NCBI RefSeq assembly: GCF_028416635.1
Contig: NZ_CP114013.1
Location: forward strand, 4,712,001-4,776,000
Source: Baekduia alba
Lineage (GTDB): Bacteria; Actinomycetota; Thermoleophilia; Solirubrobacterales; Solirubrobacteraceae
DNA: 64,000 bases
Direction of reading: 5' to 3'
The translations under genes and the position numbers were made by a program. The first letter of the stretch is position 1, and each line of letters begins with the position of its first letter. A model generated the notes under the pieces. It saw only the letters and a program-made list of their open reading frames with translations. It was not told where the DNA came from and made no database searches. Below, piece by piece: positions 1 to 8,490 of the stretch.

Positions 1-56
1 AGGACGTCCTCGAACGGGCGACTGTCGTAGAGCGCGGTGAAGACGCCAACCTTCAT
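1..56 (-). CDS. sugar phosphate isomerase/epimerase, N-terminal fragment cut by window edge
   Basis: Only the first 18 codons are in the window. They read MKVGVFTALYDSRPFEDV, a typical first beta strand of the TIM-barrel sugar phosphate isomerase/epimerase (AP endonuclease 2-like) family. The ATG overlaps the stop codon of the upstream oxidoreductase as ATGA, so the two are almost certainly translationally coupled in one operon. Pairing with a Gfo/Idh/MocA dehydrogenase is the usual arrangement for inositol or unusual-sugar catabolism. Substrate cannot be told from this fragment. Confidence 0.6.
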   Translation of the reverse strand, partial: MKVGVFTALYDSRPFEDV

Positions 57-1198
57 GAGGAGACCTCCATCGAGTCGTTGAACATGGGGAGCTCGGGTGC
101 GCCGACCGTGGCCCAGCCGCCGGCCTTGGCCGACGCGAGCACCGCGTCGGTCACGGCGGCGGCGCGGACGCCGTCGGCGATCGTCGGCAGGCCCTCGGGC
201 ACCGTGCCCGTCGCCATGGCGGCGTAGGCGTCGGCGACGAAGGCCTCGAAGCAGTCCAGGTAGCCCTGCGGGTGGCCGGCGGGCACCGTGGCCAGGCGCG
301 CGGCGGCCGGCGCGAGGTGCTGCGGGTCGCGGGGCTGGATCGTGCTGGCCTCGCGGCGGCCGATCCACAGCGTCTCGGGCTGCTCCTGGTCGAAGGCGAC
401 GCTGGCGCCCGCGCCGTCGACCTGCAGCCACAGGCGGTTCTTGCGCCCGGGCGAGACCTGGGAGATCACGACCGAGCCGGTGACGCCGTCGGCAGTGCGC
501 AGCAGCACCGCGGCGGTGTCCTCGGTGGCGACGCTCGTCGCGACGCCGGTGACGTCAGGGCGCTCGGCGTTGACCGTGCGCAGCTCGGCGGCCACCGCGG
601 TGAAGGGCTGACCGGTGACGAAGGTGGCGGCGTCGCACCAGTGCGTGCCGATGTCGGCGAAGGCGCGCGAGGGGCCGCCGAGCTGCGCGTCAACCCGCCA
701 GTTGGCGTCGGTGTCCGCGAGCAGCCAGTCCTGCAGGTAGGACCCGTGGACCAGGTGGACGGGCCCGATCTCGCCGGCGCGCACGATCTCGCGGGCGTGG
801 CGCAGGACCGGGTGGTAGCGGTACACGAACGGGACGGCGACGACGCGGTCGGCCGCGGCGGCCGCCTCCTCGATCGCGAGGGCCTCGTCGTGGCTGACGG
901 CGACCGGCTTCTCGCAGACGACGTGCTTGCCGTGCTCGAGCGCGGTCACCGCGAGGGACGCGTGGAGGTGGTTCGGCGTGCAGATGTGCAGGACGTCGAC
1001 GTCCGGCGCGACGGCCAGCTCGAGCGCCGAGGCGTACGCGCGCTCGGCGCCGACCTCGGCCGCCGCCGCGGCTGAGCGCTCGGGTGTCGAGGCCGCGACG
1101 CCGACCAGACGCCCTCCGGCCAGGCGGGCAGATCGAGCGTGGACGCGACCGATCATGCCAAGCCCGGCGATGCCGATGCGGGGACCGTCCTGCTCCAT
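53..1198 (-). CDS. Gfo/Idh/MocA family NAD(P)-dependent oxidoreductase
   Basis: A 381-residue cytosolic dehydrogenase. The N-terminus has the Rossmann motif GIAGLGMIG, the CEKPVA motif carries the conserved lysine, and DIGTHWCD carries the aspartate and histidine expected for the catalytic site of this family. The ATG at 1198 starts MEQDGPRIGIAG; an upstream in-frame ATG at 1216 would add six residues and is less likely. It is the first gene of an operon with the sugar isomerase downstream (ATGA overlap) and has a 20-bp palindrome 41 bp upstream. Members oxidise sugars or inositols; the substrate is not predictable here. Confidence 0.9.
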   Translation of the reverse strand: MEQDGPRIGIAGLGMIGRVHARSARLAGGRLVGVAASTPERSAAAAAEVGAERAYASALELAVAPDVDVLHICTPNHLHASLAVTALEHGKHVVCEKPVAVSHDEALAIEEAAAAADRVVAVPFVYRYHPVLRHAREIVRAGEIGPVHLVHGSYLQDWLLADTDANWRVDAQLGGPSRAFADIGTHWCDAATFVTGQPFTAVAAELRTVNAERPDVTGVATSVATEDTAAVLLRTADGVTGSVVISQVSPGRKNRLWLQVDGAGASVAFDQEQPETLWIGRREASTIQPRDPQHLAPAAARLATVPAGHPQGYLDCFEAFVADAYAAMATGTVPEGLPTIADGVRAAAVTDAVLASAKAGGWATVGAPELPMFNDSMEVSS

Positions 1199-1238
1199 GG
1201 CGGGGCACCCTCGCACTTCTGCCGCGCAGCGACAAGAG

Positions 1239-1258
1239 TTCTGCTGACATCAGCAGAA
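1239..1258. promoter_or_regulatory. 20-bp palindromic operator candidate
   Basis: TTCTGCTGACATCAGCAGAA is a perfect inverted repeat with 9-bp arms around a 2-bp centre. It lies 41 bp upstream of the Gfo/Idh/MocA start and 28 bp beyond the 3' end of the next gene, so it is in the only promoter-sized gap for the sugar operon. A partial further half-site (CTTCTGC) follows at 1216-1222. This is the size and symmetry of a dimeric repressor site, but the regulator is not in the window. Confidence 0.6.
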
Positions 1259-1285
1259 GTTGGGTCCGAACGCCGTGCGGGCGGG

Positions 1286-2032
1286 CTAGCGCTGCTGCCG
1301 GGTGGGGCGCACGAGGATGTCGTTGAGCGACACGTGCGCGGGCTGGCCGAGCGCGTAGAGGATGATGTTGGCGATGTCCTCGGCCTGCAGCTGGGCGACG
1401 CCGGCGAAGCGCTCGCGTTGTGCTTGCTGTTGCTCGGCGCTGAGGTGCGTGCGCAGCTCGGTCTCGACCGCGCCGGGGTTGATCGTCGTGACCCGCACGT
1501 CGTGCTCGGCCAGCTCCTGGCGCAGCGCCTCGCTGAACGCGTTGACGGCGAACTTGGTGGCGTTGTAGACCGCCGAGCCGGCGGACGCGCGCACCCCCGC
1601 GATCGAGCTGACGGTGACGATGTGGCCGCTGCCCTGCGCGACGAGCTGGTCGACCGCGGCATGCGTCGTGTAGATGACGCCGTACAGGTTGACGTCGACC
1701 ATCGTGCGCCACTCGTCGGTGTTCGCGCCCGCAACCGGTCCGAGCAGCATGATGCCGGCGTTGTTGACGAGGGCGTCGAGGCCGCCGAGCTCCGTGAGCG
1801 TCGTGTTGATGAAGGCCTTGGCCTGCGCCTCGTCGCTGACGTCGGTCGTGACCGCGACGGCCCGACCACCCTGGTTGTTGATGACGTTGGCCAGCGCCTC
1901 GATGCGGTCGGTCCGCCGCGCGGCGAGCGAGACGGCGGCGCCGGCCGTCGCCGCCGCGAGCGCCGTCGCCTCCCCGATGCCCGACGACGCGCCGGTGATG
2001 GCGACGACCTGCCCTGAAAGATCGATGTCCAT
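1286..2032 (-). CDS. short-chain dehydrogenase/reductase
   Basis: A 248-residue classical SDR. TGASSGIG (13-20) binds NAD(P), NNAG lies near 90, and the catalytic set is Ser142/143, Tyr156 and Lys160 in VYNATK. The family interconverts alcohols and ketones; similar proteins are annotated as YdfG-like oxidoreductases, but no substrate can be assigned. The ATG at 2032 is supported by a TAGCCT -10 box seven bases upstream, which suggests a leaderless transcript and its own promoter. It runs in the same direction as the Gfo/Idh/MocA gene downstream but is separated by the palindrome-bearing gap. Confidence 0.9.
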   Translation of the reverse strand: MDIDLSGQVVAITGASSGIGEATALAAATAGAAVSLAARRTDRIEALANVINNQGGRAVAVTTDVSDEAQAKAFINTTLTELGGLDALVNNAGIMLLGPVAGANTDEWRTMVDVNLYGVIYTTHAAVDQLVAQGSGHIVTVSSIAGVRASAGSAVYNATKFAVNAFSEALRQELAEHDVRVTTINPGAVETELRTHLSAEQQQAQRERFAGVAQLQAEDIANIILYALGQPAHVSLNDILVRPTRQQR

Positions 2033-2039
2033 GGGGTCG

Positions 2040-2045
2040 AGGCTA
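2040..2045 (-). promoter_or_regulatory. -10 element, leaderless promoter of the SDR gene
   Basis: TAGCCT on the minus strand is followed by seven bases and then ATG (2032). The TANNNT-N6-8-start pattern places transcription start at or near the start codon, and no Shine-Dalgarno sequence is present. Confidence 0.5.
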
Positions 2046-2163
2046 GGGCCGGGCGGCGGAGACCGGCGTACGGCCGCAACACCAGAAACGACGACGCACC
2101 GGTGCGGCGGCGATGGCGCCGCCGACGATGGAGGCGCGTGTGCCGAACGGCGGCGAGGCGTCG

Positions 2164-3063
2164 CTACGACGCCTCCGACAGATCCACCGCGAACGTCGCC
2201 CGGAACGGCTCCGTCACCGTCCGCAGCCCGGTCCCCGAGCGCAGCGCGTCGGTCGGGGCCGTCATCGGCTCGATCGCCAGCACGGAGCGGTTCGGTGGGG
2301 TGAAGAGCTGGAGGTGGGTGTAGCCCTCCAGGAAGCGCATGGTCAGCTCGTGGCCGCCGCCGGCCATCGTGAAGGCGGGCTCGGCGCCGAGGTCGGTGTA
2401 GCCGGTGTCGAGGTCCTCGTCGCCGATCGGCGCGTGGCGCGGAGCGACGAGCACGGTCTCCCCCGTCGGGATGTCGTGGTCGTCGAGGAGCAGCTTCGAC
2501 ATCGCGGGCGTGCGCAGGATCAGATGGCCGCGGTCGACGCCCGGCAGCGTGAAGTACGGGTGGAACCCGAACGAGACCGGCACCGGCTGGTCCGACGTCG
2601 GCGTCAGCGTCGTCGTCACCGTCAGCGCGCTGGAGCTCTGCTCGACGCGCAGCTCCAGCACGTGCGGGTACGGGAAGGCGGCGAGCAGCGCGGGATCGGC
2701 GCCGAAGTCCAGCGACGCGACGAGCGTCCGGTCCGTCACCTCGCGCACCTCCCAGCGCTTGGACGCCGACAGCAGCCCGTGGATCGGGAGCCCGTGCTCC
2801 TCGATGCGCAGGCCGGGCGTCTCGGCGCCAAGTGCGACGGCGTGCCCGGCCGCCTCGTAGGCGAACCCGCCAAGCCGATTCGCCCAGGGATGCAGGAGCG
2901 GGATGCCGAACGTCGCGCCGCGCGCCGCATAGGCGTCGAGGCCGCCCATCTGACCCAGAAGCTCGCGCCCGGAGCCGAAGAGGGACACTCCGACCATGCC
3001 CACCGACGGCACCCACCGCGAAGTCCAGTTCCCCGAATGCAGCGTGACCACGTCGCTCGCCAT
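2164..3063 (-). CDS. aldose 1-epimerase (galactose mutarotase) family protein
   Basis: A 299-residue beta-sandwich protein of the aldose epimerase superfamily. Recognisable parts are the N-terminal strand region with GIPLLHPWANR, the HGLLSASKRWEV segment carrying the first conserved histidine, FGFHPYF with the second conserved histidine, and a C-terminal region ending in LAIEPMTAPTDALRSG with the conserved catalytic-type glutamate. The start ATG (3063) is preceded by an AGAGAGG ribosome-binding site. Mutarotation of a sugar or sugar phosphate is the likely activity. It is divergent from the HtrA-like gene, with about 105 bp between the starts. Confidence 0.88.
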   Translation of the reverse strand: MASDVVTLHSGNWTSRWVPSVGMVGVSLFGSGRELLGQMGGLDAYAARGATFGIPLLHPWANRLGGFAYEAAGHAVALGAETPGLRIEEHGLPIHGLLSASKRWEVREVTDRTLVASLDFGADPALLAAFPYPHVLELRVEQSSSALTVTTTLTPTSDQPVPVSFGFHPYFTLPGVDRGHLILRTPAMSKLLLDDHDIPTGETVLVAPRHAPIGDEDLDTGYTDLGAEPAFTMAGGGHELTMRFLEGYTHLQLFTPPNRSVLAIEPMTAPTDALRSGTGLRTVTEPFRATFAVDLSEAS

Positions 3064-3168
3064 GGCGCCATCCTCTCTTACCCAGCCTTTAGCGCGCCAA
3101 CAGGAAGCGATCATGTACCTGCCCCACAGTGTCGACATGCACGCGAGCCGGACCGCGGAGTCCAAGGC

Positions 3169-4428
3169 ATGACCCCGCCCAAGCACATCTGGAGCGGGAA
3201 CTGGGAGAACGAGTCCGAGGAGGACGCGCGTCGCCGCGCCGAAGCCGAGGCCGAGCGTCGCGCCCACCCGCAGCCGGATCCGGCCGAGGCGCCGACGACC
3301 GTCGGCCGCGCCTACGCGCCCAGCCCTGACGCCGACGGCGACGCCCCGCGCCGCCGCCCCTCCCGCGGCCGCATCGCCGCCTTCACGACCGTCGCGCTGC
3401 TCGCCGTCGGCGGCGGCGCCTTCGCCGCCGGAACGCTGCTGGACAACGACGACGACTCCGCCACGAAGATCGCGCGTCCCGCCGCCCTGCCGGCCGTTGC
3501 CTCCAAGCCGATCAAGCCCACCCGCGGCCAGACCCGCGCCGGCGCGATCTACGCGCAGGCCTCCCCCGCCGTCGTCTCGATCCGCAACGGCCAGGGCTCC
3601 GGCACCGGCTTCCTGATCGATGACGAGGGCACGCTGGTCACCAACGACCACGTCGTCGACACGGCCAAGACCGTGCAGGTCAAGTTCGGCACCGACGGCC
3701 GCACGATCAACGGCAACGTCAAGGGCGTCGACCCGTCGAGCGACCTCGCGGTCGTCCACATCGACGCGTCCTCCATCCCGTCCGGCGCCAAGCCGCTGCA
3801 GTTCGCCGACTCCACCGGCGTCTCGGTCGGCGACGTCGCGATCGCGATCGGCAACCCCTTCGGCCTGGACCGCACCGTCACCGAGGGCATCGTCTCCAGC
3901 CTCGGCCGGACGCTCCAGGCGCCCAACGGCTTCCAGATCGACGACGTCATCCAGACTGACGCCGCGATCAACCCCGGCAACTCTGGCGGCCCGCTGCTCG
4001 ACGACGGCGGCAAGGTCATCGGCGTCAACTCGCAGATCGCGACCAACGGCGTGTCCGCGGGCAACGTCGGCATCGGCTTCGCGGTCCCGTCCAACACGGT
4101 CCGCCAGGTGCTGCCCGGCCTCAAGGACGGCCGCACCGTGCAGCACGCGTGGCTCGGCGTCGAGACCGCGCAGACCGTCACCGGCTCCATGACCGCGGGC
4201 GCGCAGATCGCGTCGGTCGTCACCGGCGGCCCCGCCGAGAGCGGTGGCCTGCAGGCCGGCGACGTCGTCACGCGGATCGACGGCCAGCGGATCAACGACG
4301 CCAGCGACCTGTCGTCCTACATCAACACGAAGGCGCCGGACGACAAGATCACGCTGACGGTCGAGCGCAACGGCTCCAAGTCCGACGTCGACGTCACGCT
4401 CAAGAACCGGCCCGCGAAGATCCCGTGA
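3169..4428 (+). CDS. HtrA/DegP-like membrane-anchored trypsin-like serine protease with PDZ domain
   Basis: A 419-residue protease. A charged cytosolic N-terminus (1-68) is followed by one membrane helix (about 69-90), a trypsin-like domain (about 122-315) and one PDZ domain (about 327-412). The catalytic triad is intact: His161 in TNDHVVD, Asp192 in SSDLAVV and Ser272 in PGNSGGPL. The protease therefore faces outside the membrane and probably degrades or senses misfolded envelope proteins. The ATG at 3169 is the only start giving a compact N-terminus. It precedes the VWA-MoxR operon by 82 bp on the same strand. Confidence 0.93.
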   Translation: MTPPKHIWSGNWENESEEDARRRAEAEAERRAHPQPDPAEAPTTVGRAYAPSPDADGDAPRRRPSRGRIAAFTTVALLAVGGGAFAAGTLLDNDDDSATKIARPAALPAVASKPIKPTRGQTRAGAIYAQASPAVVSIRNGQGSGTGFLIDDEGTLVTNDHVVDTAKTVQVKFGTDGRTINGNVKGVDPSSDLAVVHIDASSIPSGAKPLQFADSTGVSVGDVAIAIGNPFGLDRTVTEGIVSSLGRTLQAPNGFQIDDVIQTDAAINPGNSGGPLLDDGGKVIGVNSQIATNGVSAGNVGIGFAVPSNTVRQVLPGLKDGRTVQHAWLGVETAQTVTGSMTAGAQIASVVTGGPAESGGLQAGDVVTRIDGQRINDASDLSSYINTKAPDDKITLTVERNGSKSDVDVTLKNRPAKIP

Positions 4429-4510
4429 GCGCGCAAGACCTCGCCCAGGGGCTCGGCTTGCGGGCGCGCGCTCGCCAGGGGCTCCCTCGCGCAGCTGGGG
4501 AGCGCTCGAC

Positions 4511-5482
4511 GTGAGCTTTGGCGCACCCCTGATCCTCCTCGCGCTGCTCCTCGTCCCGGCCCTCCTGATCGGCTACGTCGGGCTGCAGCGTGACCGCGGC
4601 CGCGCCGCCGCCGCGTTCGCCGCGCCGCGCATGGCCGCGTCGGTCGCGCCGCGTCGCCCGCGCTGGCGCCGCCACGTGCCGCTCGCCGCGTTCCTGCTGG
4701 CGATCGCGATCCTCGTGGTCGCCGCCGCCCAGCCGCAGAAGACGGTGGCGGTGCCGGTCGAGCACGCGCAGATCATGCTGCTGACCGACGTGTCGGGCTC
4801 GATGCTGTCGACCGACGTCAAGCCCAACCGGCTGGTCGCGGCGCGCCGCGCGGCGCAGAAGTTCATCGACAACGTGCCCAAGCAGGTCAACGTCGGCATC
4901 GAGGCCTTCAACCAGGTCCCGCAGGTCCTGGCCAACCCGACGACCGACCGCGACGCGCTCGCCGCGGCGCTCGGCCGCCTGAAGTCCTCCGGCGGCACCG
5001 CGACCGGCGAGGCGATGGTCACGGGCACGCGCGTGCTCCAGCAGGCGCCGTCGCAGAACGGCAAGAAGCCGCCGTCGGCGATCGTGCTGCTGTCCGACGG
5101 CGCGTCGACCAAGGGCGTCGACCCGATCCAGGCCGCGCAGGCGGCCGCCAAGCTCAAGATCCCCGTGTACACCGTGACGCTGGGGACCGCGTCCGGGACG
5201 ATCACCGTCCCGCGCGACCCGAAGAACCCTTCCGCCGGAACGGTCACCAAGCCGGTCCCGCCGGACGTCCCGTCGCTGCAGCGCATCGCGCAGGCGTCCA
5301 GGGGCAAGTCCTACACCGCCGAGTCGGCGAGCGACCTGTCAGACGTCTACAAGCGTCTGGGCTCGCAGCTCGGGACCAAGAAGGAGCCGCGCCAGATCAC
5401 GGCGGGCTTCGCGGGCTTGGGGCTGGCGCTGCTCGGCCTGGGCGCCACCCTCTCGCTCCGCTGGTTCGGGCGACTGATCTAG
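4511..5482 (+). CDS. BatA-like VWA-domain membrane protein
   Basis: A 323-residue protein with membrane helices at about 5-22 and 57-75, a von Willebrand factor A domain, and a C-terminal helix at about 298-318. The metal-dependent adhesion site motif DVSGS is at 93-97. GTG start at 4511. Together with the following MoxR ATPase, DUF58 protein and second VWA protein it forms the MoxR-DUF58-VWA assembly known from several phyla, which is thought to act as a chaperone-like system for metal insertion or envelope stress. The partner protein is not known here. Confidence 0.88.
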   Translation: MSFGAPLILLALLLVPALLIGYVGLQRDRGRAAAAFAAPRMAASVAPRRPRWRRHVPLAAFLLAIAILVVAAAQPQKTVAVPVEHAQIMLLTDVSGSMLSTDVKPNRLVAARRAAQKFIDNVPKQVNVGIEAFNQVPQVLANPTTDRDALAAALGRLKSSGGTATGEAMVTGTRVLQQAPSQNGKKPPSAIVLLSDGASTKGVDPIQAAQAAAKLKIPVYTVTLGTASGTITVPRDPKNPSAGTVTKPVPPDVPSLQRIAQASRGKSYTAESASDLSDVYKRLGSQLGTKKEPRQITAGFAGLGLALLGLGATLSLRWFGRLI

Positions 5483-5498
5483 ATATAGGAGAACGTTG

Positions 5499-6527
5499 AT
5501 GGACGAGATCACCACCCAGGCACCGCACGATCCCCACGAGGATCCGCGCCGTGCGCTCGGCGAGGCGCTGCACGAGATCAAGCGCGTCATCGTCGGCCAG
5601 GACGCGATGCTCGAGCGCTTGTTGGTGTCCTTGCTCGCCGGCGGCCACGTGCTGCTCGAAGGCGTGCCGGGCCTGGCCAAGACGCTGACCGTGCGGACGC
5701 TCGCCGACGTCGTCGGCGGCCAGTTCCGCCGCGTGCAGTTCACGCCGGACCTGGTCCCGGCCGACCTGGTCGGCACGCGCATCTGGCGTCCGGACACCGG
5801 GCGCTTCGACACCGAGCTCGGCCCCGTCTTCGGCAACGTGCTGCTCGCCGACGAGATCAACCGCGCGCCCGCGAAGGTGCAGAGCGCGTTGTTGGAGGTC
5901 ATGCAGGAGCACCAGGTGACGATCGGCGGCCAGACGTTCCCGGTCCCGCGCCCGTTCCTCGTGCTCGCGACGCAGAACCCGATCGAGTCCGAGGGGACCT
6001 ACCCGCTGCCCGAGGCGCAGGTGGACCGCTTCCTCATGAAGCTGCTCGTCGACTACCCGACGCCGGGCGAGGAGGCCGCGGTCGTCGGTCGCTCGCTGGG
6101 CGGCAAGGCCGACGTGCGCCAGCGCCTGGAGCTTCCGGACCTCGAGCGCTACGCGGCCCTCGCCGCCGAGGTCATGGTCGACCGCGACATCATCGCCTAC
6201 GCGGTGGCGCTGGCCGACGCGACGCGCCACCCGGCCGCGCACGGCATGGGCGACCTGACCGGGATGGTCGAGTTCGGCGCCTCGCCGCGCGGGCCGATCG
6301 GCCTGGTGCACGCGGCGCGCGCGCTGGCGATGCTCCGCGGCCGCGGGTACGTCAACGCGGGCGACGTCCGCGACCTCGCGCCCGACGTCCTGCGCCACCG
6401 GCTCGTGCTGTCCTACGACGCGCTCTCGGAGGGCGTGACGGCCGACGGGATCCTCGATCGCGTGCTCGAGGCCGTCCCCGAGCCCGAGGACCGCTACCTG
6501 CACCGGACCCGGAGCCACGCGGCCTAG
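5499..6527 (+). CDS. MoxR family AAA+ ATPase
   Basis: A 342-residue cytosolic AAA+ ATPase. Walker A GVPGLAKT is at 55-62 and Walker B LLADEINR at 115-122, followed by the sensor motif ATQNP and the C-terminal lid domain. MoxR ATPases remodel client proteins together with VWA-domain partners, here the products on both sides. The start at 5499 is fixed by an AGGAGA ribosome-binding site at 5487-5492; a TTG one codon earlier is less likely. It is 16 bp after the first VWA gene and 5 bp before the DUF58 gene. Confidence 0.95.
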   Translation: MDEITTQAPHDPHEDPRRALGEALHEIKRVIVGQDAMLERLLVSLLAGGHVLLEGVPGLAKTLTVRTLADVVGGQFRRVQFTPDLVPADLVGTRIWRPDTGRFDTELGPVFGNVLLADEINRAPAKVQSALLEVMQEHQVTIGGQTFPVPRPFLVLATQNPIESEGTYPLPEAQVDRFLMKLLVDYPTPGEEAAVVGRSLGGKADVRQRLELPDLERYAALAAEVMVDRDIIAYAVALADATRHPAAHGMGDLTGMVEFGASPRGPIGLVHAARALAMLRGRGYVNAGDVRDLAPDVLRHRLVLSYDALSEGVTADGILDRVLEAVPEPEDRYLHRTRSHAA

Positions 6528-6532
6528 CCCCG

Positions 6533-7516
6533 ATGCCGTCCGGCACCGACAACCCCACCACCGTGCCGCCCGGGGCGGGCGGGTCGACTTCTGCCGCTCC
6601 GGCGCGGCGGGCGCGCGCTGCCATGGCGCCGCCTGCCGCCCGGCAGGGGCCCGGCCCGATGCCGCCGGCGTTGTTGGATGCCTTGGCGATCGCCGTGACG
6701 CAGCGCGTCGCCGGCGCGCTGCCGGGCGACCGCCGCGCGGCCGGCGTCGGCGCCGGCACCGAGCTGGCGCAGATCCGGCCCTACGCGTTCGGCGACGACG
6801 TGCGCCGCATCGACGCGGCCGCGACCGCCCGGACCGGCGAGCCGCATGTACGCCTCGAAGTCCCTGAGCGGACGCTGACGACGTGGCTCGCGCTCGACGT
6901 CTCGTCCTCGATGGCCTTCGGGACGGCGTCGCGCCTGAAGGCCGACGTGGCCGAAGGCGTCGCCTTGGCGGTCGGACGCCTCGCGCTCCGGCACGCCGGC
7001 CGCATCGGCATCGCCACCTTCGGCGACGGCGACACGCGCGTGCAGCCGCCGCGCGGCTCGAAGGCCGGCCTGGTGGCGCTGCGCCGCACGCTCGGCGCCG
7101 GCAACGCGGTCGACGGCATGCACGACCCGCACGCGCTGGCCAACGCGCTCGGCCGCGTCGGCAAGGTCGCGCGCCTGCCCGGACTGGTCGTCGTCATCTC
7201 CGACTTCCGCGAGCAGCGCGACTGGGCCCGCCAGATGGGCGTCCTGCGCGCGCGTCACGCCGTCCTGGCCGTCGAGGTCCACGACCCGCGCGAGGCGTCG
7301 ATCCCGCCGGTCGGCCGCATCGCGGTCGTCGATCCCGAGACCGGGCGGCGGACCGAGGTCGACACGTCGCGGCCACAGATCCGGCAGCGCTTCGAGGCCC
7401 TGGAGGCCGAGCGCCGCGCCACCTTGGCGTCCGAGCTGCGGCGGCTGCGCGTCGACCACGCGCCGCTGCGGACCGACGAAGACTGGCTGCTGCAGCTCGG
7501 GCGGAGGCTGCGATGA
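6533..7516 (+). CDS. DUF58 domain-containing protein
   Basis: A 327-residue protein with a Pro/Ala-rich N-terminus and a DUF58 core. The signature RPYAFGDDVRRIDAAATART is at 82-101, and a VWA-like metal site DVSSS at 122-126. No membrane helix is evident, unlike many longer DUF58 proteins. It follows the MoxR gene by 5 bp and its stop overlaps the next VWA gene as ATGA, so translation is coupled. DUF58 proteins are the usual companions of MoxR ATPases; the molecular role is not established. Confidence 0.9.
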   Translation: MPSGTDNPTTVPPGAGGSTSAAPARRARAAMAPPAARQGPGPMPPALLDALAIAVTQRVAGALPGDRRAAGVGAGTELAQIRPYAFGDDVRRIDAAATARTGEPHVRLEVPERTLTTWLALDVSSSMAFGTASRLKADVAEGVALAVGRLALRHAGRIGIATFGDGDTRVQPPRGSKAGLVALRRTLGAGNAVDGMHDPHALANALGRVGKVARLPGLVVVISDFREQRDWARQMGVLRARHAVLAVEVHDPREASIPPVGRIAVVDPETGRRTEVDTSRPQIRQRFEALEAERRATLASELRRLRVDHAPLRTDEDWLLQLGRRLR

Positions 7517-8490
7517 CCGTCGCCACGCCGCTCGCGCTGTCCTTCGGCTCCCCCATCGGGCTGCTCGCGCTGCTCGCGATCCCGGTCGCGCTCCTGCTCC
7601 TGGCCGCCGCGCGCCGGCGCCGCACGTCTTATGCGATCCGCTTCCCGGCGGCCACGACGCTGGCGCTCGCCGCCGGCTCGGTCTCCTCGTGGCGCCGGCA
7701 CGTCCCGACCGCGCTGGCGCTCGCCGCGATCGCCGCGCTGGCGCTCGCGCTGGCCAAGCCGCAGCGCACGGTCGCGGTGCCGGTCGAGGGCGCGTCCGTC
7801 GTCCTCGTGACCGACCACTCCGGGTCGATGTCGGCGACCGACGTCGAGCCCGACCGCCTGACCGCGGCCGAGGAAGCCGCCGAGACGTTCCTGGCCAAGC
7901 TGCCCAAGGCCACGCGCGTGGGCGTCGTCGCCTACAGCGACGGACCGGACGGCACGCTCGCGCCGACCACCGACCACGACCGCGTGCGCCAGACGATCGA
8001 GGCGCAGTCCGCCGTCGGCGCGACCGCGACCGGCGAGGCCCTGCAGGTCGCGCTCGACACGCTGGCGCCCAACGGCCGCAAGGCCGCGCGGCCGGCGAGC
8101 GCGATCGTCCTGCTGTCCGACGGCAAGACGACGACCGGCCGCGACCCCGTCGAGGTCGCGAAGACCGCCAAGAAGCTCGGCGTCCCGGTCTACACCGTGG
8201 CGCTCGGCACCGCCGACGCGACGATCCCGAACCCGGTCAGCCCGCTCAGCCCGCCGATCGCGGTCCCGCCCGATCCGGAGACGCTGAAGCAGATCGCCGA
8301 GCTGTCGGGCGGCCGCGCCTTCACCTCCGGCGACGCCGGCCAGCTGCGCTCGATCTACTCGTCCCTGGGCTCGCGCCTGGCGACCAAGCACGAGGACCGC
8401 GAGATCACCGCGGGCTTCGCGGGCGCCGGGCTGGTGCTGCTGCTGGCCGCGGGGCTGCTCTCGCTGCCCCGCGTGGGCCGGCTGCCTTAG
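7513..8490 (+). CDS. second BatA-like VWA-domain membrane protein
   Basis: A 325-residue paralogue of the VWA protein encoded at the head of this operon, with the same order: N-terminal helix (about 12-31), second helix (about 62-81), VWA domain and C-terminal helix. The metal site is DHSGS at 101-105, so the DxSxS ligands are kept. The shared KTVAVPVE/RTVAVPVE segment and the shared ITAGFAG C-terminal segment point to duplication of one gene to both flanks of MoxR-DUF58. ATGA overlap with the upstream gene. It ends tail to tail, with no gap, against the DUF4389 gene. Confidence 0.88.
   Translation: MTVATPLALSFGSPIGLLALLAIPVALLLLAAARRRRTSYAIRFPAATTLALAAGSVSSWRRHVPTALALAAIAALALALAKPQRTVAVPVEGASVVLVTDHSGSMSATDVEPDRLTAAEEAAETFLAKLPKATRVGVVAYSDGPDGTLAPTTDHDRVRQTIEAQSAVGATATGEALQVALDTLAPNGRKAARPASAIVLLSDGKTTTGRDPVEVAKTAKKLGVPVYTVALGTADATIPNPVSPLSPPIAVPPDPETLKQIAELSGGRAFTSGDAGQLRSIYSSLGSRLATKHEDREITAGFAGAGLVLLLAAGLLSLPRVGRLP

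Noticed and set aside
2113-3168. Long open stretch continuing upstream of the HtrA-like protease
   Set aside because: It is antisense to the aldose-epimerase gene and has the Arg/Gly-rich composition of a high-GC shadow frame.
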